Source: Tetrahymena elliotti 4EA
Taxonomy: Eukaryota > Ciliophora > Oligohymenophorea > Hymenostomatida > Tetrahymenidae
Length of the DNA: 64,000 bases
Assembly: GCA_000231825.2 (NCBI GenBank)
Contig: JH720301.1
Span: 248,001 to 312,000 of the forward strand
Direction: 5' to 3'
Shown: piece by piece, positions 1 through 12,436 of the stretch
Numbering within the stretch: the stretch's first letter is position 1
Layout of the letters: every line of letters begins with the position of its first letter
The notes under the pieces: generated by a model
Seen by the model: only the letters and a program-made list of their open reading frames with translations
Database searches by the model: none
What the model was told of the DNA's origin: nothing
Made by a program: the position numbers and the translations under genes

Positions 1-420
1 AAATTAAAATAAAAAAAACTCTTTCATGTTTAATAAATAAATTTGAAGATATAAACTATATATCTTATCAACAATTGAAGATATATCTTTACAATTATAA
101 TTTATTAAACAGATGAAAGTGTCAAATTTTTAGAATAGATTTTAAATAGCATTTAATTGAAATTTAGATTTGGTGAAGATTAAAACTTGAATAAACTTTA
201 TAAACATTGTATAAATAATTTTGAATAAGTTAAGTAGAACTTTGTTTGTTTTTTTTGTTGTTTATCTTTGCTTTGAATTCAGATTGATTATTAAGAAAAT
301 AAATTTTGTAAGTGATAAAAAAACTTGTTAATTTTTTTAACAAACTTTTTTGAATTGAGAAGATAATTAAAATTTACAAATTTTGTAAAAGATACAGACA
401 TTTTGAAAATTTGATTGATA
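1..420. other. AT-rich 5' flank, no gene seen
   Basis: AT-rich sequence without a coding-like frame. An in-frame TGA at 412-414 sits just before the ATG of the first gene, so that gene cannot extend further upstream without an intron. Confidence 0.6.
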
Positions 421-2424
421 ATGATAATCAATTTTACTAATCCAAATGAAAGATCTTAATTTAATAATACTTTCTATAATACTTAGCATTTAAATCTAAC
501 AACATTGAATTATACTATAAATAATAATGAAACATCATTTGCAAATGAATAGAGCTATTGCATAAATCGAATTAATAATACATTAAATAACTCTGCTTTT
601 GTTGATGATAATTTGAATCCAAATTTTGACATTAGTATTTAAGCTTCTCACTAGCAAAGTGTTATACCTTCTATAAATCCTACTCATAGAAAATTCATAT
701 TTTAAGGAAACAGTTAGAAAAACAAGAATCCAAGTTCTAATAGGCTATTAAATTGGAACGAGGAGTATTTAAATATCATTTAAAGAAAAGAAGATAATGA
801 GAGATTCTATTTTATCAAAATATTAAATCCTTTTCCTTTAGATATTTTAGATCTTGATAAAGAAGATTAGAACTAAAATGATGAATTTGAAGAATCTAAA
901 TAGATAAATGTCGATGCAAACATAGATGACCAAGATCCGAATTATTAAAGTGGCAAAAATGAAAATATTATCAATCAAGAAAATTAGGAGAATAATAAAA
1001 TTGATACAAATATTTAATAGTAAAAACATGTTTAAAATAAATAATCTAAATTTTAAAAAAATAAAAAGTAAAAATCTAAAAAAAGAAAACCAAGTTTAAA
1101 CCTTGAAATCTAAAAAAAAGTTGAAGAGGCAGAAATACATAACGAAAATGATGAGAATTAAGAGGAAGTAAAAGAAGATATATTAGCTCAAAACAATTAG
1201 TTTTAGAACAAAGGCATCCAATTGGTATAGGCAAATTTTTAAAATGAATAAATAGTGTTTGAGAATTAGTAAAATGGAATAAAAGAATCTGAAATAAATA
1301 GTAAAGAGATTAACATCATTCAGAATAATGAAAATTCATCATAAATTACAAAGTAGTAAAATATTCTATCAAAAATTCTTAAAAATAATGCCTTCTAGTA
1401 GGGTGAAGTTGATTCTCCTTAGAATAAAACCATAAATGCAATGGAAAAAAATAAAACACAATAAAAAGAAATGAGAAAAACGCTCAAAGAATTTTTTTCA
1501 TATTCAGATTTAATTCCAATAGATTTAAAGATTACATCTAAATGGAAAGTATCAAGACTCAAACGTTTCCTATTTAGTACAGAATTATCAAGTTGTAAAT
1601 TTGCAAAACTTATTTATCAAGGTAAAGAACTTAAAGACTTGGATATGATTTATGATTACAAAATACTTCCAGGTCATATTATATAAGCTGTCCTATAAAA
1701 AGAAGAAATTTTAAGTTAATTTTATACAAACTCAGAGAGGAGAAGGCTAGGAATAAATTAACTTTTTTCTTCAAATCCAGCATAAAATTAAGGAGATGAT
1801 CCCAGAACGCTAATTCCATTATAACATCCAGGATAATATAGGACATCCTCATAAATTTAACAGTAATTGATGAGAGAGTAGTAGTAAAGAAATATATTTA
1901 ATATCATGAATTAATAGGGATTTGATAAACTAAAGGAATAGCATAATATCTCTGACAAGGACATTATTGTTCAAAGAATTAGTTTTCATAGTAAAGCTTA
2001 GCTAGCAAGAGATAATTATTAAAATATGTCTGATTTAATGACTAGGGAAGAAAAGTGGCTTTATAATAATTTCAGAAAAGTGGACTCTTACTCTAAATTT
2101 AGAAATTATGATTTCAAAAAAGATTAAGATTTTCCATATTGCTAGTCTTTTTTAAAAAGTATTTCAAATCAAGAACCATAAAATGGCAATTAAGAAAATC
2201 ACTAAGAAAAGCAAAAAATAAGTTCTCATTTTATCTAATTTGTCTGTGGTACACTCTTAGGTTATATCATAGGCTTATTTTTATTTCTCCTCCTCTACTT
2301 TAAAATAGAAGCTTGCACTATATCAAGAACATTTATTTATTCTACTCTATTTGGAATTATTATCAAATCCTTCTATCTCTCCTATTAATTTACTTTCAAT
2401 GATCAGATTACACTCTTTATATGA
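421..2424 (+). CDS. Ubiquitin-like domain protein with two C-terminal membrane segments
   Basis: A single 667-residue frame with no intron and TAA/TAG read as Gln. The ATG at 421 follows an in-frame TGA at 412-414, which fixes the start. Residues 1-350 are Asn/Gln/Lys-rich and look disordered. Residues about 351-422 form a ubiquitin-like fold: the frame has KLIYQGKELKD near its middle and ends YDYKILPGHII, matching the usual 'I..GK.L.D' and 'D..I..G..I' pattern, but no Gly-Gly tail follows. Two hydrophobic stretches lie at about 605-628 and 632-658, close to the C-terminus. Ubiquitin-like domain plus C-terminal membrane helices is the layout of TMUB/HERP proteins and of fungal Dsc3, which act in ER or Golgi ubiquitin-dependent quality control. 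A similar role is inference. The long Gln-rich N-terminus is unusual for those families. Confidence 0.85.
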
Positions 2425-3221
2425 TCTTCAATAAAATATTGCAAATTCTTAGCATGATTTGATCTAAATACTGATCAGAAAATTTTAAATGTATTTTTCA
2501 AAGCAATTTTTGGACTTAAATAAAAAATCCAGCTCTTTTTATATTTCAATAATTTAGTTTTGTTTTTATAACAAATAATAAGAATTAAAATGAAAGTTTT
2601 TAAAAAAATAAATAAATAAACTGAGAAATAGATAGATAGTTAGTTATGCAAATTTAAGTAAAATAAGTCTATAAATAATAAGTATTTTCATAATAATATA
2701 GATAGTATATACATAATAAAAATATACACTAAAATAGTAGAGAACTTAAGACAGAGGAAGAGGGAAGTTTTAATAGTAATAATATAATATTTAATTATTG
2801 TTTGAGAAATTATAGAAAAAATTCAGTTGTTTGTTTATTTATTCTTTTATAAATTTCTTTTGAAAAATAGAAACACTATTGATTTTTCTTTAGCTAATAG
2901 AATTTAATCTATAAATTTATTGTTTATAATATTGTCATTATTTTTATATAGATAAACTGACTCATAAGTAGATTGATAGAAAATTTAAATTCATTGGTTT
3001 ATTCTTTTTAAAATACTTTGTCTGTATTCTGTTGTGTGTATTTAGTAGATAGACTAAATGATTTAAGTTGATTAAATAATTTCTATTCTGTTAAAAAATA
3101 ATGTTTCAATTTTTTTTTTCAATTGCTTAAATTAAGTTAATTATTATCTTGGAAAATTTTTTATTTATACTCTTATTCACAATTTGTTTATTTTATAAAT
3201 TAATTTGTTTTTATTTTTAAC
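2425..3221. other. Convergent intergenic spacer
   Basis: AT-rich spacer between two convergent genes. It is rich in short TAGATAGAT-like and TTTATT runs. No supported coding frame or RNA gene was seen. Confidence 0.6.
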
Positions 3222-6200
3222 TCATAGATATTTCAAAGAAGAGCAGTTAAAACTATTTCTCTTGAATTCTTTCCCAAACTCTACATAGCTTAAGTTTCTA
3301 AACAAATTATTTCTACTTCCTAAGCTGCTGCTACCCTCATCGTTTTAATATTCTTAGGTTTAAAACATAGAAGAGCTATGAGGAATTTATCTTGTAGATT
3401 AGTTTGAAAAAGTGTTGGAACTAGGGCTTATACCTTCAGGAGCCATTCTTAAATTTATAATTTAGCTATTATCTGCTCCTACATAAGATGTATCTTTAAA
3501 AATACTACTTACCTGAGGAGGATTGCTTAAGACACAATTTATATGATTTTTAAGAACTAAATAAATTAAATCTGAATATTAACAGTTTGAAGTGTATAGA
3601 TTCAATCTATTTGTCTCAAAAATATCTTTTTCATCTATTAATTTAAAAAATTTATTAGACAAAATAAAATTTAATGAGTTACTTAATATTTTAGAATTAG
3701 CTTTCTCCTTAAATATATTCGAAGCCTTAAGAATTTCAAAAACTAACTAATTTGAGTCTTTAAAATTATTTTGTTAATGCTACTATTTTATTATTAATGT
3801 TAATTAATAAATTAATTACACATTTTAAATAAATTACTTATACAAACTCTACACTTATATTTGTGATACTCTCTTCTGTCTTCTTTTCATCATTTTGCTT
3901 ATTTATTTACAATCTCCTAAAGCTCAAGCTTTTATTTCAAATAATAAATAAATTATTTGATTCAGTATCAATTAAATTTACCTTGCAAGGTTAAAAAGAG
4001 TTAGAAAAGTATCTAAAGGTAAAGTGAGAATACCTTCATCTTACGAATAAAAGCACACTTAAGTAATGAATTAAGTCTTTATTATTAAAGCTATCTCTGC
4101 TTTCTTCTCTGCTTTATTTGTTTTTTTATTCAATTATCTATTTTTTAAAATTAAAATCATTTCATTAATATATTTAATTATTTATTATTTACCTATAAAT
4201 AATCAAGTCTCCTGTTTGTAAGACAGATTGAACTTCGTTTGGAAAGCAGATTTGCTATTTTTAGTAGAGAAGAGTATTTTCATTTTAAAGTTTATATTTT
4301 GGAAACATTTAGTTAAAAATGATAATGTCTGCTAATGTTTGAACCCAAAATTCATTTTAGTTCGCATCTTAGCACTTAAAAGTAAATTTTTTCTTAGTAT
4401 TTTATTCTTATAAAGTGAAAGTATTTCTAAAAAGGTCTTTCTATTTTTATGAAAAGAAAGAATTTTAATTATAAAAATAAATCAATTATGATGAAAATTA
4501 CACTTATTTGATAATCAAAATGCTTGAATGAGATTGTTGATAACCTTGAATTCTAATTTTCTTGATAGCAAAGTTTGTCTAAATACAAAAAGAGGTACTT
4601 CTTTTTCCATCTGTCAATAATACCAGGTGTTTTTTTACTTAACTAGTCTTAGCATATTACATTTTGGAAATCAACTTCTTTAAGAACTTAACTGACCGTT
4701 TTTTATGGAGTCGTGAAGAGATGAAATATCATGTTATCAACATTTGATATATAAGTAGTAGGAGATCCTAGAGAAAATCTTTAAGAATAGCATCTGTTTG
4801 CTAGCTAAGAAGTTTGAATTTTATATTATGAAGATTTGTAATTACTGTAGGGTGATTAGTCATATTCTAAATGAATTGGAGAATTTTAGGAGGATTTTAT
4901 ATTGCTAGCAAATTAATAGGTTTCTTCAGTAAATTTATTATTAGGACTTGAGTTTTAAATGAAACTGGATATTGTGTTTTGATTAGATGTATTTTCTTCA
5001 AGTTTGTAAATTGGAAATTTTGTTGTGAGAGTTTTTTTTTCAAGTATTTTTTAGCTATTTGTTATTATAAATTATTTAATACGCTCATACTCTAGCTCAA
5101 ATTCTGTGTAATCTTCAACTTAATTTTAAAAGCTACTTAATTAATTGTTTTTAAGTAATGAAGAAGACAAAGTTATCAGTGGAGGAGGAGGGCCTGAGGA
5201 GCCCTCTTCTTAATCCTAAGCATTTTGATCAATAGAATTAGTGTCAGCATTCTTTTGATCAGTTTTACTATTTTTATTTGGAGTAATATCTTACACTTCT
5301 GGATTACATACATTTTTATTATCAAAATCCAAAATAATAGATTAATTTGTATCTTATAAACAGACTGGTTACTATTTCTAACTCTTTATGGTTATACTAT
5401 CTAAAGTTATTTCATTTTACACAGTACCAGTTGTTAAAAGCTTTTAGTTTTCCTTCAAGATTTATGTTTTAGCTTAGTTCTAAATTTCTTTTACATTAAA
5501 TTATTATGAACGATTAAAAATTGTTTCAGTTTGTGGTTATTTTTAATTTTCGTCAAAACAATTTAATTATTAATCACAATTTTAGTTATTTTGTTTGGGA
5601 TTCTTGTTATTATCCACTGAATTTTCTTTTTAAGTTTATTGTTAACAAATTTATGAAATTAATTAATTATTTTATTACCCATCTTTCATATTAAGAAGCA
5701 CACTTTTATTAAAATCTGTATCCTTTTTTTCTAAAAATGGTTCTTCTAATTATCCTTATTTTTCTACTCTGATTTGTTTAAGACTCTCTTTTGGAGATTC
5801 TCTTGTAGTTGTTGCTGCCGCTGCTGTTTTTACTGGTGAGTTTTATTTGTATTCAATTTAAATAGAATTTGCAAGTAAGTCCTATGCATACAAATATATT
5901 GCTTCATCATTACAAAGAATTTAAGCATTTTTTTGTTGCTCATCTTTTTGAGTTTGACTTTTTGGAGAAGTTTGATTTGACAGCTTTTGTAAATTTATGC
6001 TATCCATGCTTTACTGAGGATGCAGTAATTATCTTACTAAATTTACTTTTGATTAAATATCTTTATTATTAGAGACTTTTCTGTCATAACTGTTTTAAGA
6101 TGGAGGAGTATGACGCAGTCTCACTGAGCAAGAATAAATAGATTGAGTATCACTTTCTGCTTCTTCTTTTATTCTATGTAGATTTGTATTATTGCATCCT

Positions 6201-7616
6201 TTAGAAGTGCTGTATATGTTGTTACTATTCAAATTTTGGTCTGATTTTGGACTGCTCAAGTACAAGTTATTAATATCTTCTTAATTATTATATTTTTAAT
6301 AAATTTAAATATTATTATCTAGATTACTTGCATTTTACTATTAAAATTCTTTTGAATTTAATTTTAAAGAAGCTTTTTACAAAGATGTTTGTTATTATTG
6401 TTAGATGTAAGGTAAATTTTATTATACTTGTTCTTGAACATTTTATTAAAATTCATTTGAAAATAACTTATCTCTATTTACTTGCTAACTACTTGAATCT
6501 CTTGGTGATGCATCATAAACAGATTAAGAAGAGTTTATGTTAAAATGAGAGCAATATGAACTTTGTTGACTCGAGTATCTCTAATTTAAAGCACAACAAC
6601 TTGAAGGATTATTAGAATATATATTTTTTGATTGGCGATTTGAATGTGATTTGTAGGAAAAACAAGTAGATATTGTTTTGTCTGTATTATTTCTTCCACT
6701 TATTTTGTCAGGATCAAATTGTGTGCTTAATGAATTATTGAGGTAAGCTTCCTTCATATTACTGTAAAAATTTAGCTTTAATTATAAATCCTAACTACTT
6801 ATATTGCTTTATGAGTCATCACTCTAAGAATATCTTTTTTCTCCTGTGGAGTTACTATTTCTATTTTCAAACAATTCTTGGTCATCTATTTCAGTGGGAT
6901 CTCGCGATATATTAAAATTAGTAGGTGTTTCACAATTTTCTTCTTTTGATATCTTGCTAAATTAATCTTAATTTTTAATTTTATTGAATTTCAAGCTAGT
7001 GAGGCTACTTTATCTTTTCATTTGTTCACTCTGAATTTGTAATCTTTTTGGTGAGAGAGATGCTGAAGAAATTCGAATATTTTGATGTCTTTTTTACTGA
7101 AAATCAGACGCTTAATCTTATGCAGTTATTTAAGAAGCTTATTGAAGGCATTATACTCCATTCAATTTATTTTATATCATAATTTTATGATAGCCCTGGA
7201 GAATATCCCTCCTTAGAATCTTTCAGTGTTTATATTAATTGCTTATTGATACGACTAGGAATAAAAAGTGATATATCTTTTGACTTATGATATTTCTAAG
7301 ATATCAACTTATTCAATAACTCTTATGTGGGTACTTTATAACGAATTGATCTCTTTGCCCTTATAAAGCTCCAAATAATAGAAAAAAATGATATTTATAA
7401 AGGAACTTAAAGAAATAATTATTTCTTTTTAATTTTATCAAACTATTGATTTATCAGCGTTTGATTCCTTAATATTTTGATAGCTAATTGTATAATTGAC
7501 TTTTGTTAGATATTTAATTTGGAAAAAATAATTATGCTTTGTGAGTGATTAATAAACTCAAAAGTTCGTACAGATTTTACATATTAATAATAAATAATTT
7601 GCTTATCAAATATCAT
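3222..7616 (-). CDS. Large Gln/Asn-rich protein with a PH domain
   Basis: Six-exon model of about 1374 residues. Introns by plus coordinates: 7117-7156 (40 nt, weakest), 4441-4501, 4138-4192, 3929-3981 and 3783-3843. The exon lengths sum to a multiple of three and the stop is TGA at 3222-3224. The central 900 residues are Gln, Asn and Ser rich, with SSGPPPPL near 5200. A pleckstrin-homology domain lies at about residues 980-1085: it opens RWKKKYLFLYLDK and continues across intron 4441-4501 into FTFKCQDANQNEFWVQTL. That ending is the usual PH strand followed by a C-terminal helix with its conserved Trp. PH domains bind phosphoinositides or proteins at membranes; the ligand here is unknown. The C-terminal tail is Ser/Asn-rich. 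The 5' end is uncertain: the chosen ATG (7616) follows an in-frame TGA, but upstream exons are possible. Other frames on both strands are also long, and codon choice (AGA, TTA, GGT) favours this one. Confidence 0.75.
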
Positions 7617-8424
7617 TTTGATTCATTAAAAACACTCTAATAATTTAATGTAAGCAATATTCATTATTAGGTCTCTATTAAATTCATTCGAAACTATTAT
7701 CCCTGTGATGAAAATATACAAATATTTAAACCAAATAAAATAGTAATTACAAATCAAATACCTACCTCAGCTTACAGTTTGCAATTGTTACTGTTTAAAA
7801 AAAATATTTTTGATTTCTATCTCAAAGATATTTAAAAGAGATTAATTTTTATTTTTAAGAGATTTATTTCTTTTGGTCAATTAAAGTAAGTAAGCTAATC
7901 TAGTTAAGCTTCTTTTATTTTGAATATGTATTTATATTATTCTCTACTTGAGTTATAAAGAGAGAGTTCAAGAGCTAGAAGATAAAAAATTTAACAAAAA
8001 TAAGTATCCATCATTTCAACAAAAAAAGAGATTTTTTTATTTAAGTTTTGAATAAAAGGTATAATCTGCTTATAAATATAGATATCTTTATTTTTGTCTT
8101 TGAAATAATTTGTGATGATATTTTATTTAAATTTTCAGAGTCTAAATTATACTTTAAACTGTTTATATCTAAATTAAAAATCTTCTTTCAAAGTTAAGGA
8201 AAAAATAATTACTTTATTTTCAAAAAAAAAAGTTATTCCTGAAAAGAAATATCATACATAAGCTTATCAACTTAACTTACAAAAAGAAAACACTATCTAC
8301 TTTATTTACAAGTAAGTATGTGCATTTTGTGAAACAAACAAATAAAAAAATCATTTAGAAACCACTCCTTCCAATAAATATGATTGCTATCATTATTTCA
8401 GTCACCATTTATTTTGAAAGAGTT
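7617..8424. other. AT-rich spacer upstream of the PH gene
   Basis: Presumed promoter side of the minus-strand PH-domain gene. Short coding-like pieces around 7640-7800 might be an additional 5' exon, but no splice combination kept the frame open. Nothing else is supported. Confidence 0.4.
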
Positions 8425-8600
8425 TTAAAAATTGCAAAATCTTCTCTGAATCATCTCTCTCATATGGGGTTTTTCGCGGAGGAAATGCAGCGTTTTGCTT
8501 GCAGTTCTTCTAAAGAGAAATATCTTGCATAAAATAATATTAACATATAGTGCGGCAGCTACATAAGTCCACAGTACTGTCCGTCTCCATATAGTTAAGA
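8425..8600 (-). ncRNA. GC-rich island, possible structured RNA gene
   Basis: A segment of about 175 bp that is clearly richer in G+C than its surroundings. Two distant blocks can pair: ATATGGGG near 8463-8471 and CTCCATAT near 8587-8594 make an eight-pair stem with one G-U. Read on the minus strand, the segment is preceded by a TATA-like TTTATATG and ends at a T5 run at 8427-8431, as expected for a Pol III transcript. Near its 3' end the minus strand carries CAGAGAAGATT, which resembles the ACAGAGA region of U6 snRNA, but the rest does not match U6. A 62-codon frame also covers it and has no protein-like features. I cannot assign it to a known RNA family, and the strand is an inference. Confidence 0.35.
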
Positions 8601-9076
8601 CATATAAATACATTAATCAACAAATAATATTTTATTTGGTTAATCTAAAATTAAAAAATGAATATAAAAGAAATTTTGATTGCATTTGTAAAAAATACTA
8701 CTATGAAAGAATTTAAAAAGTAAATAATAAAAAGGTAACTCAAATGAAGAATATCGATATTCATATTCAGATTTAAAAACCTTTTTTTATTTAACTTATA
8801 AAAGAATATCTACTTTAATACAAATTTTAAATAAATAAATCAATAATATTTTGTAGAAGAATATATAAGCTTTAAAGATAGATATCTATCTAACTCACAA
8901 TTTTAATAATTGATTAACAATAAAATATCAATATAAATTATCTAAAGATACGGTATCATATCAAATTCTTCTTTTTTAAAAAATATTATTTTCTAAATCA
9001 TTCAATTTTAAATAAAAATATATTTTATTGCATCGTAATATTTTTTTTTAATGGGTCCTTAATTTGAAGTAAAACA
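8601..9076. other. AT-rich spacer
   Basis: Plain AT-rich sequence between the GC-rich island and a doubtful plus-strand ORF. No supported feature. Confidence 0.5.
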
Positions 9077-9691
9077 ATGATTATTAAGGAAACTAACTTT
9101 CATTTTATTAATCCTACTGAATCTAGGTATTTTTCTTTATACTATCTGTAATACTCTTCATTAATGAATATTAAACCTAATTCTTTTATTATAATTGTAA
9201 TATACATTTTTGAATAGTTATTTCATTTCTTTTCTACTTTTTTATACATGAAAAAAAATAATTTTTTTGATTAAAAGCAAATTATATTTTTATTCCATTT
9301 TGATAGTTTACATTCTAAGAAAATATTCCTAGATTATGAATGCATGTTTTATATGTTAATTAATATTAAAATAAAAAAAAATCAATCTTTCTTTAAAACA
9401 AATTACATGGGAAATCATTTTAAATTGTCAAGTTTCTTTTTAGAAATCAAATTAAATCACCTTTTTTCAATTTAAAAATTAAGAGTTTACTCTTTTTTTT
9501 ACATGTTTAACTTTCAAAAGAACTGCTTTTAAAAAGTAAAATTTAACTTCATCAAAATAATTGCGAGTACTTAACATTCTAAAAGTACCAAATTAGGAAC
9601 ATAAAATAGAAATATTGCTACAATTATAAAAAGAGAATTTGATGATAACTAAATGAGTAATTTCAATATATATAAATGGTAATAAAAGTGA
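9077..9691 (+). CDS. Doubtful ORF, 204 codons
   Basis: Opens with ATG and runs to TGA with no internal TGA. It is very rich in Phe, Ile, Asn and Lys, as expected of translated AT-rich spacer. Only the last 50 residues (around ASTQHSKSTKLG and KREFDDNQM) look protein-like. No domain was recognised. It lies tail-to-tail with the C2-like gene, 100 bp apart. With TGA as the only stop, a frame of this length can arise by chance, so this may not be a gene. Confidence 0.25.
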
Positions 9692-9791
9692 TAAATAAAT
9701 GAGTGACATGGATCTAAAAGTAGACTGAATTGATTTGTAACATTTCTTTAATACTGTTGAATTATAAATTGTAATTTAGTTAAATTTAGAA

Positions 9792-11319
9792 TCATGCTTT
9801 ATTTTCAACTCCTGTCCAATCTATCTATTTTTCTTTATCAATTTCAGGAGCTAATTCTGTTTGGGCATTTTTCTGGTCTAATAAATACTACTTAACTTTG
9901 GATGTGATTTTCATATCAAATTCAATTCCACCTTTTCTTCTCATATCTGTGGGCATGTATGCAGGACGTTTATAGAGTTCTTTGAAGTTTCTTAAATCAA
10001 GCTTAACTTGCTTTTAAATTCCTTCTAAATAATATGGAGTCAAATCAATTTCAAAATCACCCAAGAAAGTTTATTCTCTTTTTAAAATAAAATATAAAAT
10101 ATTTTAAATAATTTAACATTTTTTTTAATCTATTTATAAAATTGAAATGGCTAAGGTAAAAATATAACTTTTTTAACAAATTAGCTAGATGATTTCTTAA
10201 TAAATTTGTGTATAGAATTATTAGTTTTTAATTTATAATTATTTAATTACCCATCCTTGATCTGATATAGACCAATATACATAAGCTTAGATTTTTTGAG
10301 TTCCCTGAGATAGAAGAACTCGTTTACAACAGATTTAGCAAAATCATCGTATAATTCTGGGGTAGTTGTTCTAGGTGCACGAACACTGGCCTTGATTTCC
10401 ATGAAATATTTTTCTGACTCAATATTTTGAGGTAAAAAGCTAATAAATTCTATTTTTTAAAAGCAAACATAAAGCTAAACTCTTTAGTTCATTAATTCTT
10501 CATCGTTGGGATCAAGTCCATCATCAATCTCTTCACCTTCTAGTTCTTTTCTGTTCATACGATCATATTCCTTTTCTTATTTCTTCTTCAGATGATGGAA
10601 ACGCAAAATTTTATTTCCTAAATCTTTATTTTTTTTATAATCTGTTTCTAGTTTTTTAGCACTAATAACAGGAGGAAGCTTTACCATTCTATTAGCTAAG
10701 TTCATATTTTCAAGGTTAATTCTTTCTTCTTCTTTCTTACGTCCGACACTGTGTAAACCTAATTATAAAATAATTATATTAGGCATTTATTTTATTGTTG
10801 ATTTAAATCAAAAAACGTTTCATCTAAATTACTTTCTAAACATTTTGATAAAACATAAAAATTGTATTTCAATATTTTATTGCATATTTGATTTATTTAA
10901 AGTCTTTTAGTTGTAAAAATTGATTGAAAATATTAGAGTTTGTTGTGATTACCTATCATACTAGCACTGCTAGGAGTTTTAGATTTACTTAAGGTAGATA
11001 AATTAGGTTAAGATTTTCTATTTCCAGTAGCAGGAATAGATGATTAATTACTAATTTCTACAAGCTTCTTCATTAATATTTTGTCTCTTGCTATTTGCTC
11101 TCTTTATTTTTCCTAGATTTTAAATTGAGTAGCTCTTTCATGATTTTTTTTTGTTTACTCTTACTAAGTTTATATTGCTAAAGTCTTTTTCTTCAGTTCA
11201 ACTTTTGTTTAATCTTTAGAAGATTTAATTTCTTCTAATCTCTTCTCATGATTTCTTAATTCTCTTTCTTAGTTACGTTCTAGATAAACTCTTTTTAAAA
11301 TATAAGTGGGTGCTTTCAT
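9792..11319 (-). CDS. Coiled-coil protein with C2-like C-terminal half
   Basis: Three exons, 386 residues: 11319-10953, 10758-10251 and 10077-9792. The introns 10759-10952 and 10078-10250 have clear GT...AG ends. The lengths sum to a multiple of three. The start is MKAPTYILKRVYLERNQ. Residues about 10-85 are charged and helical (coiled coil), followed by a Ser-rich linker. From about 212 to 325 alternating strands (RVQLYVCFQKIEF, KYFMEIKASVRAP, KLMYIGLYQIKDG, then FLGDFEIDLTPYY) resemble a C2 or C2-like beta sandwich; the last motif is typical of C2 domain ends. The acceptor at 10078 was chosen because it alone restores the frame (KDGENQTFLGDF). C2-like proteins of this kind occur at basal bodies and cilia; that location is inference. 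Exact family not recognised. Confidence 0.85.
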
Positions 11320-12282
11320 TTTTGTTTCTACTTTACTGACTTGTAAAATGCTTCAACAAATATCTCTTCTTATTGATATGAATATTATTAGCTTTTAAAT
11401 ATATATTTATGACCTTTATAGCTTTATTATTAATATTAATTTGTTTGTCTTGATTAAATTCTAATGATTTTTAATTTATATACACTACTAAAAGAGTTAT
11501 TTTATTTAATATATGCTTTTATCTAATAGTCTTTTTTTTTGAATGGCTTTCTCTAATTATCATTCTGTTTAAAACTCTTCTAATTATACAATACTACATA
11601 TGAAATTTTAGTTTATTTATTCAAAGCTAGTACCTTAATAATTACAAAAACTTTTGATCCATTACTGTTTTCAGAATTGGTTCAGCAAAATATCTGCTAA
11701 GTTATTATTTTTATAATATAGGAAAACTAATTTTAGTATTTTTAAAAAATTTTCTTTAGATTTACATATTACAACTATTATTGATATTATTATCAATATC
11801 ATTATGATATACTTTATTTTTGTTTGGTTTTTCATTTAATTTTTTATTAAAAATACAGACATTATTTAATTTAAAAGCAAAAAAGAGTAAAGAAAGATAG
11901 GATTTAAAAGAACACATTTTTTGATAGAATTTTAAATTAACTATGATAATATTTGAAAAATATAATATAAAAATATGAAATTAAATTTCTTCTTTGATTA
12001 AAATAAATAAAGCTCTTTAGAAAGATAATATATTTAACAACAATATACTTCTTAGATTGATAGATTATTGATGAAAAAATAATCATAAAATTATGTTGAG
12101 ATATTAAATAAATAGTTGTCTTAAATATAATATGTCATTTATTTAGTAATTTTTTTGAGGTTTCTCAATGACAACTCTAAAAATCAAAGAGAAAGGAGAT
12201 TAGATTTTATTGATAACAGTAATGGAGATAATACAAATGAGAAATAAATGATAAAAATCATTTAAAATTGCATTAAGGGTAG
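11320..12282. other. AT-rich spacer upstream of the C2-like gene
   Basis: About 1 kb of AT-rich DNA on the 5' side of a minus-strand gene and the 3' side of the next. No coding-like frame was supported. Confidence 0.5.
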
Positions 12283-12302
12283 TATATATGTAGAAATACG
12301 TG
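12283..12302 (+). repeat. Left arm of a 20-nt perfect inverted repeat beside the gap
   Basis: TATATATGTAGAAATACGTG ends exactly at the last base before the N run. Its perfect reverse complement lies at 12417-12436, 14 bases after the run. Confidence 0.8.
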
Positions 12303-12402
12303 NNNNNNNNNNNNNNNNNNNNNNNNNNNNNNNNNNNNNNNNNNNNNNNNNNNNNNNNNNNNNNNNNNNNNNNNNNNNNNNNNNNNNNNNNNNNNNNNNN
12401 NN
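12303..12402. other. Assembly gap (100 N)
   Basis: Exactly 100 unknown bases, the usual placeholder length, so the real size is unknown. Because both flanks are arms of an inverted repeat, the missing sequence may be hairpin-forming or repetitive. Confidence 0.95.
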
Positions 12403-12416
12403 ATTTTGAGCTCGTT

Positions 12417-12436
12417 CACGTATTTCTACATATATA
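12417..12436 (-). repeat. Right arm of the inverted repeat beside the gap
   Basis: CACGTATTTCTACATATATA, reverse complement of 12283-12302 over all 20 bases. The match stops at the next base outward. Could be the end of a terminal-inverted-repeat element, or an assembly fold-back. Confidence 0.8.

Noticed and set aside
3482..3515. A 34-nt intron starting GTAAGT in the last exon of the PH gene
   Set aside because: Splicing it gives a frame with rare codons; the unspliced Ser/Asn-rich tail has typical codon use.
3241..4440. Long plus-strand frames encoding membrane-protein-like sequence
   Set aside because: They overlap the C-terminal exons of the PH gene, need several TGA codons read through, and use rarer codons than the minus-strand frame, which also completes a PH domain.
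5869..6543. Plus-strand ORFs rich in Leu, Phe and Tyr
   Set aside because: Antisense shadows of the 2.6-kb main exon of the PH gene.
8461..8594. RNase P or MRP RNA
   Set aside because: GCGGAGGAAA on the plus strand and the closing stem recall these RNAs, but the segment is too short and other conserved regions were not found.
8425..8600. Telomerase RNA
   Set aside because: ACCCCA occurs on the minus strand, but not a full 1.5-repeat template for GGGGTT, and it is near the 3' end rather than the 5' third.
8425..8613. 62-codon minus-strand ORF over the GC-rich island
   Set aside because: No protein-like features and base pairing fits an RNA better; kept as a possible ncRNA instead.
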